A stretch of 64,000 bases of DNA from Martinezella tropici (GCA_000799755.1 JUHI01000014.1:1-64000), one strand, 5' to 3'. Shown: positions 26,876 through 36,803, counted from the stretch's first letter. The notes: generated by a model from the sequence alone, not told the origin. Program-made: numbers and translations.

Positions 26876-27873
26876 CGGCGCCATTGCTCTCAATTCGCGA
26901 TCTGCACGTGCATTTTCCCATCCGTCGCGGCTTCTTCGGCCAGGCGGCTGGATTGCTGAAGGCCGTCGACGGCGTCGATCTGGATATCGAAGCCGGACAG
27001 AGCCTCGCGCTTGTCGGTGAATCCGGGTCAGGCAAGTCGACGCTTGGCGCGGCCGTCATCGGGATGCAGAAGGCGAGTTCGGGTCAAATTCTCTTCGAGG
27101 GCAGCGATGTCACGGCCAAGGGGTCGGACCGCTCCGCTGCGCGGCTTCGGGATATACAGATCGTATTCCAGGACCCGGTCTCCGCGCTCAATCCACGCAT
27201 GAATATCGGCGACAGCATTGCCGAACCGCTCGCTATTCACGGCGTCGGGACAAGTCAGGAGCGGCGGCGGCGGGTCTCCGAGCTTCTGGAGCTGGTCGGC
27301 CTCAATCCGGCGCATGCCGATCGCAAGCCGAATGCTTTTTCCGGCGGACAGCGACAGCGCATCGTCATCGCAAGAGCGATCGCGCTGCAGCCGAAGCTGC
27401 TGATCCTGGATGAACCGGTTTCCGCGCTCGATGTGTCGATCCGCTCGCAGATCCTCAATCTGCTTTTCGAACTGCAGCGGCGGTTTGGTCTTTCCTATCT
27501 GTTCATCTCCCATGACCTGTCGGTCGTGCGCCATTTCGCCGATCGGGTGGCGGTCATGTATCTCGGCCGCATCGCCGAGGTCGGGGCGACGGCCGACGTC
27601 TTTGCCCGCCCGACGCATCCCTACACCGAAGCGTTGCTGAGCGCGGTGCCGCTGCCTGATCCTGTCGCTCAGCGTCAACGGCAGCGCATCCTTCTCGAGG
27701 GTGATTTGCCGAGCCCGGCGAACCCGCCCACCGGCTGTCGTTTTTCGACCAGGTGTCCGATTGCCGCGAGCATTTGCCGGGAGCTGTCGCCGGCGCTGAG
27801 CCTCTTGGAACGAGACCATCAAGCCGCCTGCCACCTGCGGGCTCCGTCGGCCGGGATCAAGGGCGCGCCATGA
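26872..27873 (+). CDS. peptide-type ABC transporter ATP-binding protein (DppF-like)
   Basis: A 333-residue ATPase forming a heterodimer with its upstream neighbour. Walker A GESGSGKST, Q-loop FQDPVSALNPRM, signature FSGGQRQRIVIARAI, Walker B LLILDEPVSALDVS and FISHDLSVVRHFADRVAVMYLGRIAE are present, with the cysteine-bearing tail CRFSTRCPIAASIC. The N-terminus LHVHFPIRRGFFGQAAGLLKAVDGVDLDI is typical of DppF. The second binding-protein gene starts 75 bp later. Confidence 0.93.
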   Translation: MTAPLLSIRDLHVHFPIRRGFFGQAAGLLKAVDGVDLDIEAGQSLALVGESGSGKSTLGAAVIGMQKASSGQILFEGSDVTAKGSDRSAARLRDIQIVFQDPVSALNPRMNIGDSIAEPLAIHGVGTSQERRRRVSELLELVGLNPAHADRKPNAFSGGQRQRIVIARAIALQPKLLILDEPVSALDVSIRSQILNLLFELQRRFGLSYLFISHDLSVVRHFADRVAVMYLGRIAEVGATADVFARPTHPYTEALLSAVPLPDPVAQRQRQRILLEGDLPSPANPPTGCRFSTRCPIAASICRELSPALSLLERDHQAACHLRAPSAGIKGAP

Positions 27874-27947
27874 TCGCGCTGATCTCGCCGCGGACAACAA
27901 AGTTCTGACTACCGTTATCAACGATCGATCATTTGAGGAACCGGAAC

Positions 27948-29450
27948 ATGAAGTTGCATAAGCTTCTCGCATTGGCAGCGGGCATCGGCCTGTCGATGCT
28001 GTCCTTCGCGGCCGCGGCGCAGGCCGCTGAAAAACAGCAGATTGTGGTGGATCTCGTCAATGAGCCGTCGACGCTCGATCCGCAACTGCAGTGGAATCCC
28101 GACAGCTACTTCGTCTACCGCAACATCTTCGACAATCTCGTCACCCGCGACAATGCGGGCAAGATCGTCCCGCAGATCGCCACCACGTGGAAAAACGTCT
28201 CGGATACCGAGATCGCCTTCACGCTTCGTGATGATGTTCACTTTCATGACGGAAGCGTTCTGACAGCCGCCGATGTCGCCTTCAGCATCAATCGCATCAT
28301 CGATCCGAAATTTGCAAGTCCGCAGCGAGCGCAATTCGGCAAGATCGTCAAGGCAGCGGCAATGGGCGATCACGAGGTGACGCTGACGCTGAAGACAAGC
28401 GCCCCCGCGCTTCTCGCCGCGCTGACGAACCTCTCGATCGTGCCGGAACACGTCGTCGAGAAGGTCGGAAATGCGGCTTTCAACCTTCAGCCGGTGGGTA
28501 GCGGTCCATACCGTTTCGTAAAATGGGACAAGGGCGTTTCGGTAACTCTTGCGCGCAATGACAGCTACTGGGGCGAGAAGGGGCCGTTTGCGGCGGCCGT
28601 TTTTCGTGCCGTGCCGGATGCATCGACGCGGCTTGCCGACATTCAGTCCGGGACCGTGGACCTGGCAAGGGCGCTGACCTCCGACCAGGCGGCGCAGCTG
28701 CAGGCTTCGCCGAATGCCAAGGCGCTGCCCGTTCTCACCGAGCGCCTTGCCTATGTTCGCATCAATCCGAACAAGCCGCCGTTTGACAAGCTTGAGCTTC
28801 GCCAGGCACTGGCCTATGCGATAGACAAGGAAGGCATCACGCAGGGCATTCTCGGCGGCCTCGACAAGCCGATCGCCGAGATGGTGACGCCGGCGCATTT
28901 CGGCTGGAGCGATACGATCAAGGGACTGCCTTTCGACCCGGAGAAGGCAAGATCACTCATTGCAGCGGCCGGTAAGCCGGCCAAGTTTCAGCTGACAATC
29001 GGCGCCTTTTTTGACCAGAGGGTTGCTGAAGCCATTCAGCAGGAATTGCAGGATGTCGGGTTCGACGTCGAAATCGCCAATGTCGATACGCCGACCTTCC
29101 TGCAACTGATCCAGAAGGGACCGGCGGATGGCCCGACGCTCGCGATCAGCACTTCCTCGTGCGCCTGCCAGGATGCGGACGGCGCGCTCTATTCGCTCTT
29201 TCACTCCGGCAGCAGCTGGACCATTGTTGCCAAACCGGAAATCGATGCCTTGCTGGACGAGGCAGCCTCATCGCTGGACGAGAAGACGCGTCTTGCCGAC
29301 TACGAAAAGGTCGGCAGCTTCGTTGTAAATGATGTGCCGACCGTGCCGCTTTACCAGATGGTATCGATTTACGGTGCTGTGAAAAATCTCGATTTTCAAC
29401 CCACGCCGAACGAGAGCTTCTTCCTCAATCGTTTGCGATGGCAGAATTGA
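27948..29450 (+). CDS. dipeptide/oligopeptide-type ABC binding protein (copy 2)
   Basis: A 500-residue family 5 binding protein, paralogous to the 19269-20768 product throughout its length. The ATG at 27948 follows TGAGGAA and gives a clear signal peptide (MKLHKLLALAAGIG to AAAQAAEK). DLVNEPSTLDPQLQWNPDSYFVYRNIFDNLV and LRQALAYAIDKEGITQGILGG match the first copy closely. It probably uses the same permeases and ATPases with a slightly different ligand range. It closes the 18483-29450 gene set; the next gene is convergent, 99 bp away. Confidence 0.9.
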   Translation: MKLHKLLALAAGIGLSMLSFAAAAQAAEKQQIVVDLVNEPSTLDPQLQWNPDSYFVYRNIFDNLVTRDNAGKIVPQIATTWKNVSDTEIAFTLRDDVHFHDGSVLTAADVAFSINRIIDPKFASPQRAQFGKIVKAAAMGDHEVTLTLKTSAPALLAALTNLSIVPEHVVEKVGNAAFNLQPVGSGPYRFVKWDKGVSVTLARNDSYWGEKGPFAAAVFRAVPDASTRLADIQSGTVDLARALTSDQAAQLQASPNAKALPVLTERLAYVRINPNKPPFDKLELRQALAYAIDKEGITQGILGGLDKPIAEMVTPAHFGWSDTIKGLPFDPEKARSLIAAAGKPAKFQLTIGAFFDQRVAEAIQQELQDVGFDVEIANVDTPTFLQLIQKGPADGPTLAISTSSCACQDADGALYSLFHSGSSWTIVAKPEIDALLDEAASSLDEKTRLADYEKVGSFVVNDVPTVPLYQMVSIYGAVKNLDFQPTPNESFFLNRLRWQN

Positions 29451-29549
29451 CGGTTGGCTCCGTTGTCGATCCAGATCCCTCGCCGCAAACGGCCATGCTT
29501 ATTCTCGTCGCGGGATAACGACTTCGGAGCGACGATATTTCTTTGCAGC

Positions 29550-30320
29550 TCAGGCGGTCATGGTTGCCTGAGCTATTGCCGCGGCCAGCCCGCCTGGATT
29601 CTCTATTGCCATCGAATGGCCGGCGTCATCGACGATGTCTACCCGGATGCCTCGGGACGATAGAAACTCGAAATCCGGGTCCGGCAAGCTGCGTTTTCCG
29701 AATATGAATGTTTTCTGGGATGGGTGCTGAAGAAACTGGGAACGCCAGTCGCGTGAGCCTCCTTCGACAAGCGACGCGGCCCCTCGATGGACCGCGCGTG
29801 CGGATGCGGCACGCATCATTGCCGCCCATGCTCCGTTTCCCGAAGCCTGGGCTTGAATGAGCATCGCAGAATGACCGGTCCTCATATAGTCCACCTCTTT
29901 CCAGGCAGCGATGGCGCGGCTGAACATCCCGCCACCACGATCGAGATTGGCTTCGGAAACGACGAGATTTTGGACTTTGTCTCCAAGCAGGTCGGCGGCT
30001 TCTATGGCAATGGAACCGCCCATGCTGTGCCCGTAGATATCTATCTGTTGGAAGTTTCGTTCCCGAATGAGGCCATGAACCTGTCGCGCATGGTCTTCCA
30101 CGCGATATCCGAAATCTTCCGGACGGTCGCTGAAGCCAAAACCGAGCAGATCAAGAAGAATGGCGTGTCTTCCACGCAAGGCTGGTGCGGAGACGACATG
30201 AGGGTATTCGAATGACGACGCGCAGCCGAGGCCGTGAAGTATCAGGAGCGGAATGCCGGACCCCTCAAGTTCGAGATATCGCATCTTGGCAGTTGAACGT
30301 TCGATCGCAAAAGAGTGCAC
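29550..30320 (-). CDS. alpha/beta hydrolase
   Basis: A 256-residue alpha/beta-hydrolase. The nucleophile elbow is GHSMGG, the oxyanion region is in LLILHGLGCASSF, and the final histidine lies in VDDAGHSMAIENP. The GTG start at 30320 has GGAGG upstream; a longer frame up to 30434 would overlap the preceding gene. Family members cleave esters, amides or C-C bonds, so the substrate is unknown. It is the last gene of a minus-strand operon with a luciferase-like monooxygenase and a peptide-type importer. Confidence 0.82.
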   Translation of the reverse strand: MHSFAIERSTAKMRYLELEGSGIPLLILHGLGCASSFEYPHVVSAPALRGRHAILLDLLGFGFSDRPEDFGYRVEDHARQVHGLIRERNFQQIDIYGHSMGGSIAIEAADLLGDKVQNLVVSEANLDRGGGMFSRAIAAWKEVDYMRTGHSAMLIQAQASGNGAWAAMMRAASARAVHRGAASLVEGGSRDWRSQFLQHPSQKTFIFGKRSLPDPDFEFLSSRGIRVDIVDDAGHSMAIENPGGLAAAIAQATMTA

Positions 30321-30393
30321 GGCAGCCTCCGGAACCTGCTGGCAATAAACGGGAGGCCGGATGGCCAGCCTCTTTCCACTCGGAAATGTGCCG

Positions 30394-31485
30394 TCATGCG
30401 GTAGGCGACCAGCCGAGGCTTGGAGCAACCGCATGCGCGAGATCGCTCAGCAGCCGAATATTCTCAGCGAGACCGAAGGCGGGCGGCAGGAAAAGGACGA
30501 TTTCGTCGGCGGCCGCCAGGCCCGGGTCCTTGAGCACCGCCTCGATCACCTGGGCGGGAGCGCCGTGGAAGACGGGAGAGATCTGGATGCCCGGTGGCTG
30601 AATGGCGGGCGCCGTTGGCTCAAGGGCGCCGATCGGCCGAGACGCCCCGATGCCCTTGGTTCGGCGCTCAAGATCGTAAGCGGCATATTTCTCCCGCAGT
30701 TCGGCGGTGGTGCCAACCAGGATCGATGCAGCGACGGTCACCGGCGGCGGCTCGGTGTCGTGCTTCTGGCGCCACGTCGCGCGGAAGGCTTCGATAGCGC
30801 GGGCCTGGTATTGACCGAAGCTCTCGCCTTCGGCGTGGTCGTGCTGCACGGTTCCTGAGATGAGACCGATCCCGAGTTCTGCAGCCTGAACGGCCGAGGC
30901 GACGCTTGCTGAACCCTGCCGGATGCGGGATCGCAATGTTGGGCTGTGCGGCGTCACACGCAGCTCAGCGCCTTCAGGGGCGCCCTGCCCAGGGCCGTCG
31001 ACGGTGTGGAGAACCTCGCCGGCGATCGCTGCAAGGAAGCGTGCCTGACGGCGCTTCGCCTCGGTGCGGGCATCGGTGTCGACCGTACCGAATACCGCGT
31101 CGAACGCCGCGTTGGCGCCGGTGGAGATGGCGAGCTCAAGCCTTTCACCGATGAGCAGGTCGGCGGTGCCGGCCGCCTCTGCAAGCAGGATTGGGTCCTG
31201 ATAGCGCATCGGGATGACAGCCGATCCCAGCCTGATATGGCTTGTATGCTGGCCGGCTGCAGCGAAGAACGGGATTGGAGAGGACAAGTAATGATCGAAG
31301 TGGCGCTGGTAGGCCCAGCCCGACTGATAGCCCAACCGTTCAGCCGCCTTGAACAGTTCTATCCCATCGCGCAGTCCCTGCGCCGGGCCAGCCTTATCGT
31401 TGAACGACACCCGGGTGTTGAAGCCGAGCCGCTGCTTGGGGCGGAACGTTGCGGGCAGGATACTGGCGGAGGCAGCGATACTCAT
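30394..31485 (-). CDS. luciferase-like (LLM) flavin-dependent monooxygenase
   Basis: A 363-residue bacterial luciferase-like protein. It starts with LGFNTRVSFNDKAGPAQGLRDGIELFKAAERLGYQSGWAYQRHF, continues with IRLGSAVIPMRYQDPILLAEAAGTADLL and ends in a long helical region. Such enzymes use reduced FMN to oxidise sulfonates, sulfur compounds, amines or alkanes. The start overlaps the stop of the upstream ATPase gene by four bases. Presence in an operon with an importer and hydrolase indicates oxidative cleavage of the imported compound. Confidence 0.85.
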   Translation of the reverse strand: MSIAASASILPATFRPKQRLGFNTRVSFNDKAGPAQGLRDGIELFKAAERLGYQSGWAYQRHFDHYLSSPIPFFAAAGQHTSHIRLGSAVIPMRYQDPILLAEAAGTADLLIGERLELAISTGANAAFDAVFGTVDTDARTEAKRRQARFLAAIAGEVLHTVDGPGQGAPEGAELRVTPHSPTLRSRIRQGSASVASAVQAAELGIGLISGTVQHDHAEGESFGQYQARAIEAFRATWRQKHDTEPPPVTVAASILVGTTAELREKYAAYDLERRTKGIGASRPIGALEPTAPAIQPPGIQISPVFHGAPAQVIEAVLKDPGLAAADEIVLFLPPAFGLAENIRLLSDLAHAVAPSLGWSPTA

Positions 31486-33161
31486 GCGATCTTTTCCTGG
31501 CTGACGATTCGGCGGAATTGCTGGGGTGGGAGCCGGGTAGCGCCGGCGACACTCGGGATCGATTCCAGCAGCGAGACCGTGTAGGGTTGCCGCGGGTTGT
31601 CGAAGATGTCCTTGACGCTTCCGTGTTCGACGATGCGCCCGCGCTGCATCACGGAGACTGTGTGAGCGAGTTGGCGCACGAGAGCGAGATCGTGCGAGAC
31701 GAATATATAGGTCAGGCCAAGGCTTTCCTGCAATGAGAGCAATACTTCGACGATATCAGCCTGGACGCTGACATCGAGTGCCGAGGTCGGCTCGTCAAGC
31801 ACGATCACCTCCGGCTTCAGGACCAGCGACCGAGCAATCGCGACGCGTTGGCGCTGACCGCCGGACAAAGCTTGCGGCTTGCGCGAAAGCAGGTGTTCGC
31901 CTAATCCGACATTGGCCAGCGCCTCGCGAACCCGCTCTGTCCGCTCCGCGCGTGTTCCGATGCCAAACCTGTCGAGCGGCTCACGCACCAGTTGTTCGAC
32001 CTTCCAGGTCGGATCGAGCGAGGTGAATGGATTCTGGTAGACGAGCTGAAGGTGGCGCCAGACCGCGCGCAGTGACTGCTGCGAGCGACCGTTTAGCTTT
32101 TCTCCGGCGATCGAAATATCACCGGCATCGGGTTGATCTAGCCCAAGCAGCAGTCGGATCGTCGTCGTCTTGCCCGACCCAGATTCGCCGACCAACGCAT
32201 GTGTGGTGCCTGCCGGTACAGAGAAGGAAACGTCGTTGACGGCAGTCAGAACCTTGCCGTCGACCGTAAAGCTCTTGGTGATGCCCTTGACTTCGATCTT
32301 TGGCGCCTTGCCGACATCGGCGTCCAGAAAGTGAAAGCCTGGATCTCGAAGCTTGTGATAGCGATCGGGATTGAGGGCAGGCACGTCAGCATGCAACTCT
32401 TTTGCATAGGCCGATTTCGGCGATGAGAAAACTGCCGTCGTGCTGCCGGCCTCCTGAACAGCACCACCCTTTAGCACCACTACGGAGTGTGTCCGCTCGG
32501 CCGCAATCGCAAGGTCATGGGTGATAAGCAGCAGACTGATGGCGAGGTCCTGCTGCAGCCGCGAGAGCAGGTCAAGGATTCGCTTTTGTATCGTGACGTC
32601 GAGCGCGGAGGTTGGCTCATCCGCGACCAGCAGTAGCGGTCGTGGCAGGACGGCAAGGCCGATCAGCACGCGTTGAAGCATGCCGCCTGACAGTTGGTGC
32701 GGATAGGAATCATAGACACGTTGGGGATTGTCGAGCCCGACCTGGGCAAAGGTCTCGAGGACAAGCGCCTTGCGGATTGCCTTGCTCGGCTCATCGACCA
32801 GGGCTGCGGCTTCCATCGCCTGCACACCGATCGTCCGCACCGGATTGAGCGCGTTTCCCGGGTCCTGCGGCACGAAGCCGATGGTCTTGCCTCTAAGCGG
32901 GCGGAAGCGGCGTTCGGAGAGCTGCAATATGTCCCGTCCCTCAATTGCAATGCAGCCGGTCGCTTGTCCGGTGGGAGGAAGCAATCGCAGCAGGGCGCGC
33001 GCAATGGTTGATTTGCCCGAGCCCGATTCCCCGATGAGGGCAAGGCTTTTGCCACGCCCAAGTTCGAAGCCGACATTGCCGACGACCTTATGCGACCCGT
33101 AGGAAACCGACAGACCGTCCACCTGAAGCAGCGGACCAGGCCGTTGCGGCAGCGGCATGTT
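31482..33161 (-). CDS. fused dual ATP-binding protein of a peptide-type ABC transporter
   Basis: A 559-residue protein with two complete ATPase domains (DppD- and DppF-like in one chain). The N-terminal half has GESGSGKST, LSGGMLQRVLIGLAV and LLVADEPTSALD; the C-terminal half has GESGSGKTT, LSGGQRQRVAIARSL and IVLDEPTSALD. The start at 33161 is preferred (GGAG upstream, 26-bp gap to the permease stop); an ATG at 33209 would overlap the permease gene by 22 bases. It serves the permeases at 33188-35043. Fused ATPases occur in the GsiA/YejF group. Confidence 0.9.
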   Translation of the reverse strand, partial: NMPLPQRPGPLLQVDGLSVSYGSHKVVGNVGFELGRGKSLALIGESGSGKSTIARALLRLLPPTGQATGCIAIEGRDILQLSERRFRPLRGKTIGFVPQDPGNALNPVRTIGVQAMEAAALVDEPSKAIRKALVLETFAQVGLDNPQRVYDSYPHQLSGGMLQRVLIGLAVLPRPLLLVADEPTSALDVTIQKRILDLLSRLQQDLAISLLLITHDLAIAAERTHSVVVLKGGAVQEAGSTTAVFSSPKSAYAKELHADVPALNPDRYHKLRDPGFHFLDADVGKAPKIEVKGITKSFTVDGKVLTAVNDVSFSVPAGTTHALVGESGSGKTTTIRLLLGLDQPDAGDISIAGEKLNGRSQQSLRAVWRHLQLVYQNPFTSLDPTWKVEQLVREPLDRFGIGTRAERTERVREALANVGLGEHLLSRKPQALSGGQRQRVAIARSLVLKPEVIVLDEPTSALDVSVQADIVEVLLSLQESLGLTYIFVSHDLALVRQLAHTVSVMQRGRIVEHGSVKDIFDNPRQPYTVSLLESIPSVAGATRLPPQQFRRIVSQEKIA

Positions 33162-33187
33162 TTCTCCAACGCGAGAGAGAGCTGTGT

Positions 33188-34036
33188 TTAATCTATCTTG
33201 CGAAGCCATCGGCTGATCCTGTTCACAGAGAGGACGGTCGCGATCGTGATGAAGGCGGGTGCGTAAACCAGCCACGGCCATTTGAGGTAATCCTTGCCGA
33301 TTGAAATCAGCAAACCCCAATCGGAGGCCGGCGGTGGGTCGCCATAGCCGAGGAAGGCGAGGCTGGCGATCACTAGGATCGAGTCACCGAACTGCAGCAC
33401 GGCAAGCGGGAGCACGGAGCGCGACGCGTTCGGTAATATGTGCCGCCAGAGGATGTGCCAGCGCGAGCCCCCGGAAAGAAAGGAAGCCTCGATGAAGGTC
33501 GCCTGCCTTGTCTTGATGACTTCCGATCGCATGACGCGGGCGAAGACGGCCACTGACGAGATGCCGGTGGCGATCGCGGCGTTCGTGGTATCGAAGCCAA
33601 TCGCAGTGACGACGATGACGGCAAGCAGGAATTTCGGAATTGCAAGCAGGACGTCGACCAGGCGGGCAAGCACGGTGTCCACGCGACCGCCGAAGAAGCC
33701 GGCGTTGAGGCCGATGAAGCCGCCGGCGACCGCGCCGATGACGACGGCGATCAATGCACTCCTGACCGAAGAAGCCGAGCCATAGACGACGCGGGTATAG
33801 AGATCGCGGCCCAGCTGGTCGGTTCCGAACCAGTGTTCGGCGCTGGGACCGAGCAGCTTTTGGGCGGGAATGCCGATTGCCGGATTGTGGCCCGTGAACA
33901 GGCTAGGTGCCAGCGACCAGGCGATGACGATCGTCACGATCACAAACGAGAGCGCGACTGTCGCCGGCAATCGGAAACCGGCGCGCCGGCTTCCGACGGT
34001 TAGGCGCAAGGAGGTGTTGGTCGATATGAGGGTCAT
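33188..34036 (-). CDS. peptide-type ABC transporter permease (DppC-like)
   Basis: A 282-residue permease. FGTDQLGRDLYTRVVYGSASSVRSALIAVVIG is the hallmark, the EAA region is EASFLSGGSRWHILWRHILPNASRSVLPL, and IASLAFLGYGDPPPASDWGLLI follows. The start overlaps the stop of the DppB-like gene by four bases. It forms the channel with that protein and is energised by the fused ATPase. Confidence 0.92.
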   Translation of the reverse strand: MTLISTNTSLRLTVGSRRAGFRLPATVALSFVIVTIVIAWSLAPSLFTGHNPAIGIPAQKLLGPSAEHWFGTDQLGRDLYTRVVYGSASSVRSALIAVVIGAVAGGFIGLNAGFFGGRVDTVLARLVDVLLAIPKFLLAVIVVTAIGFDTTNAAIATGISSVAVFARVMRSEVIKTRQATFIEASFLSGGSRWHILWRHILPNASRSVLPLAVLQFGDSILVIASLAFLGYGDPPPASDWGLLISIGKDYLKWPWLVYAPAFITIATVLSVNRISRWLRKID

Positions 34037-35043
34037 GACAGCACCGACTTTGAAATTTCCGCAGAGCCTTCGTCAGAGGTAACGGGCCGACGCGCGGTAC
34101 CATCGAGCAGTTTCACGCGCGGGTCGAGCAGCGGATAGACAAGATCGGCGACCAGGTTGACCAGCACGAAGACCACGGCTGCGAGCGATACGATTGCCTG
34201 CAGAACGGGCAGATCCTGGGTGCTGACCGAGCGCTGGACCAGGCTGCCGATGCCAGTGCGCGCGAATACCGCCTCGGTGATGAGCGAGCCCCCGAGCAGT
34301 TCGCCGATTGTCAGCGCGACGACGGTGATGACCGGAAGTGAAGACGGCTTGAGGAGATGCCTGACAAAAAGCTGCAACTGCCCGAGGCCGCGGCTGCGCG
34401 CAACGGCGGCATATTCCTGTCCCGTTTCATGATCGAGATTGGCGATGAGCACCTCGGCGATCTGCGCCGAGATGGGAATGCCGAGCGCGATCGCCGCGAA
34501 AAAGGTTGCCCAGAAGCTGTCTGGGTTTATCACGCGGAAGAGACCGAGCTGGAAGCCGAAGATGTGGATCAGTACCAGCCCTATCACGAAATTCGGCACC
34601 GACAGGAACAGGGACGGGAAGCCCCGCAGCAGGCCCTGACCGAACCTTTTTGGCAGGAACTGAGTGCCGTAGGAAATTGCGATTGCCAGGATCAGCGCGA
34701 CGATGAGGCCGGCAGAGGCGAGAACGAGCGTCGAGGGCAGCACCTCGGCAATCATGGTCGTCACCGGACGGTTGGTTCGCATCGACAGGCCGAAGTCGCC
34801 GATGAGGAAGTGGGAAAGCGATGTCGACAATTGCACGAGAACCGGCTTGTCGAGACCCTGTGCGGCAATGATTTCCTGGATCTCCGCCTCGCTGAAGCCG
34901 TTCTGCGGGTTGCGCAGGACGTTTGTAATGGGATCGCCCGGCAGGATGCTTACGACGGTGAAGGTGAACACATAGGCCATCAAAATGACGATGACTGCCT
35001 GGGCCAGGCGTTTTGCGGCGAAGCTAAGATAGGCATTGTTCAT
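34033..35043 (-). CDS. peptide-type ABC transporter permease (DppB-like)
   Basis: A 336-residue permease. The ATG at 35043 has AAGGAGGTGA at good spacing, so it is preferred over a GTG 9 bases upstream that sits on the ribosome site itself. The N-terminus LAQAVIVILMAYVFTFTVVSILPGDPITN, the EAA-type loop EYAAVARSRGLGQLQLFVRHLLKPSSLPVIT and AVFARTGIGSLVQRSVSTQDLPV are typical. It carries an extended C-terminal tail of about 25 residues (ARRPVTSDEGSAEIS), longer than usual. Confidence 0.92.
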   Translation of the reverse strand: MNNAYLSFAAKRLAQAVIVILMAYVFTFTVVSILPGDPITNVLRNPQNGFSEAEIQEIIAAQGLDKPVLVQLSTSLSHFLIGDFGLSMRTNRPVTTMIAEVLPSTLVLASAGLIVALILAIAISYGTQFLPKRFGQGLLRGFPSLFLSVPNFVIGLVLIHIFGFQLGLFRVINPDSFWATFFAAIALGIPISAQIAEVLIANLDHETGQEYAAVARSRGLGQLQLFVRHLLKPSSLPVITVVALTIGELLGGSLITEAVFARTGIGSLVQRSVSTQDLPVLQAIVSLAAVVFVLVNLVADLVYPLLDPRVKLLDGTARRPVTSDEGSAEISKSVLS

Positions 35044-35081
35044 GCCGGTCACCTCCTTGCGCTCCTTGGTTGCGCTGTGGA

Positions 35082-36734
35082 TTAGTCGCTGATCGTCGCC
35101 GTGTAGTAGCTGGCATAGGCGATGCCGTTGTATATCTCGCCCTTGAGCTTCGGGGACTGGACGTAGATACGCTGAACCATCTGTGTGCGCGGAATGAAGT
35201 AGCCCTGCTCGAGAACATATTTCTGAAGCTCGTCCAGCAGCGGGTTTCTGATCTCGAGCGAACCGGCGCCGGCGATTTTGTCGCGCAGCTCGTTGATCTT
35301 TGTGTCGCTCTCTCCGAGTGCGAACCAGTTCTCGCCGTTATTGGCGTCGGTCAGGATGCTCGCGACCGTCCCGGCATCGATGAAGCTGCGCGTCACCTCG
35401 TAGGCCGGCACGCCGGCGCCGCCATACTGAACCTTCTGGCCGAACGTCACGACGTCATAGGCGCGGATATCGACCTTCCAGCCGATCTTGCCGAGCTGCT
35501 GGGCGATGAGTTCGTCGATCGACTTCGAGGTTACGAGATAGGGGTTGGAATTAAGCGTCAATGACAGCTGCTTGCCATCCTTGGCGCGGATGCCGTCGCC
35601 TCCCTTGACCCAGCCCGCCTCGTCGAGGAGTTTCTCAGCCCTGTCGGGATTGTAGGTCAAAAGGTCGCTGTGATCGGTCGCGCCGGGGACGTTGCTTTGA
35701 ATGAACGACGTCGCGAGCTTCCAGTCGGACGTATAGACCGTATCGATGATTTCCTGGCGATTGATGGCTGTCTGCAAGGCCTGGCGTACCTTCACGTCAT
35801 CGTAAGGCGCGAGTTTCGTGTTGATCGCCCAGCCGTTGACGAAGCCGAGATAACGCGGTGTCGCGACGATAAAGCCGTCCTGCTTGAGCGACGTCAGTTC
35901 CTGCGGCGAGGCGTTATAGGCAATGTCTGCCTGGCCGGACTGGACCGCGGCGACGCGCAGCGAAGGTTCGGACACCAGCTTATAGGTGATTGTGTCGAGA
36001 TAGGCCGGACCGGTATGACCGACGGCTGCCGGCCCCCAATTGTAATCCTTGCGTTTGGTGAGCTTGACGAAGTCGCCTTCCTTCCACGAATCCACCACAT
36101 AGGGTCCGCTGCCGGAGGTCTTGCTGAGATCGGCCTGCTGTGCTGCCGGCTGTGCCAGGGTTTTCGGCGAGATCAGGATGGAGCCGTGATAACCAAGGGT
36201 CGGAATGAAGCCGAGCGTCGGCTTTTTGAAGAAGACCTTCACCGTGGTTGCGTCGACCGCCTCGGCGTGGTCATAGGTCTTCGGGAATAGCCCGATCGGG
36301 TTGATGCCTTCCTTCTTGCGTCCGGCATACCAGATGTCGAGATTGGCGACTGTCGCAGACGCATCGAGGGGGGTGCCGTCCGAGAAGGTTACACCACTTT
36401 TGAGATGGAGGGTGAACTCGGTGGCACTGTCATTCTGCTCCCAACGCTCGGCGACCCACGGGGTGACCTTGCCGTCGGCGTCCACGTAGACGAGCTTGTC
36501 GGTGACGTGACCCCATATGTGGCCCTGGAAGCTGGAAATCGCGCTGTTATTCGGGATCCAGCTATCGCCCAAAGAGTCGATGAGGAAGGTGATGTCGCCT
36601 CCATTGGCCGGCTCACCGGCACTGTGCGCCGGCGTTAGACCCGCCATCGCCACCAAGGCGCCGGTCGCCACGGCCGAAGTGGTGAGCAACAGACGGCGCC
36701 GGGAAAGAGACAGCGAGAAAAGGCGTTCGGTCAT
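35082..36734 (-). CDS. peptide-type ABC binding protein with twin-arginine-like signal
   Basis: A 550-residue family 5 binding protein. The start at 36734 gives MTERLFSLSLSRRRLLLTTS, an SRRRLLL twin-arginine-like signal, with cleavage near PAHSAGEPANGG. The mature part contains TEFTLHLKSGVTFSDGTPLDA and VKVRQALQTAINRQEIIDTVY. AGGA lies 8 bases upstream of the ATG. It is the first gene of the operon ending at 29550 and lies 70 bp from the 42-bp element at 36804-36845. The ligand is unknown; the downstream monooxygenase suggests a sulfur- or amine-containing organic compound. Confidence 0.9.
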   Translation of the reverse strand: MTERLFSLSLSRRRLLLTTSAVATGALVAMAGLTPAHSAGEPANGGDITFLIDSLGDSWIPNNSAISSFQGHIWGHVTDKLVYVDADGKVTPWVAERWEQNDSATEFTLHLKSGVTFSDGTPLDASATVANLDIWYAGRKKEGINPIGLFPKTYDHAEAVDATTVKVFFKKPTLGFIPTLGYHGSILISPKTLAQPAAQQADLSKTSGSGPYVVDSWKEGDFVKLTKRKDYNWGPAAVGHTGPAYLDTITYKLVSEPSLRVAAVQSGQADIAYNASPQELTSLKQDGFIVATPRYLGFVNGWAINTKLAPYDDVKVRQALQTAINRQEIIDTVYTSDWKLATSFIQSNVPGATDHSDLLTYNPDRAEKLLDEAGWVKGGDGIRAKDGKQLSLTLNSNPYLVTSKSIDELIAQQLGKIGWKVDIRAYDVVTFGQKVQYGGAGVPAYEVTRSFIDAGTVASILTDANNGENWFALGESDTKINELRDKIAGAGSLEIRNPLLDELQKYVLEQGYFIPRTQMVQRIYVQSPKLKGEIYNGIAYASYYTATISD

Positions 36735-36803
36735 GGAGAGATCCTGATGGTTCGGGTTCTGCGAAATCTGAAGCAAAGCCTATTCAGGTGGAACCAAAAG
36801 GAG

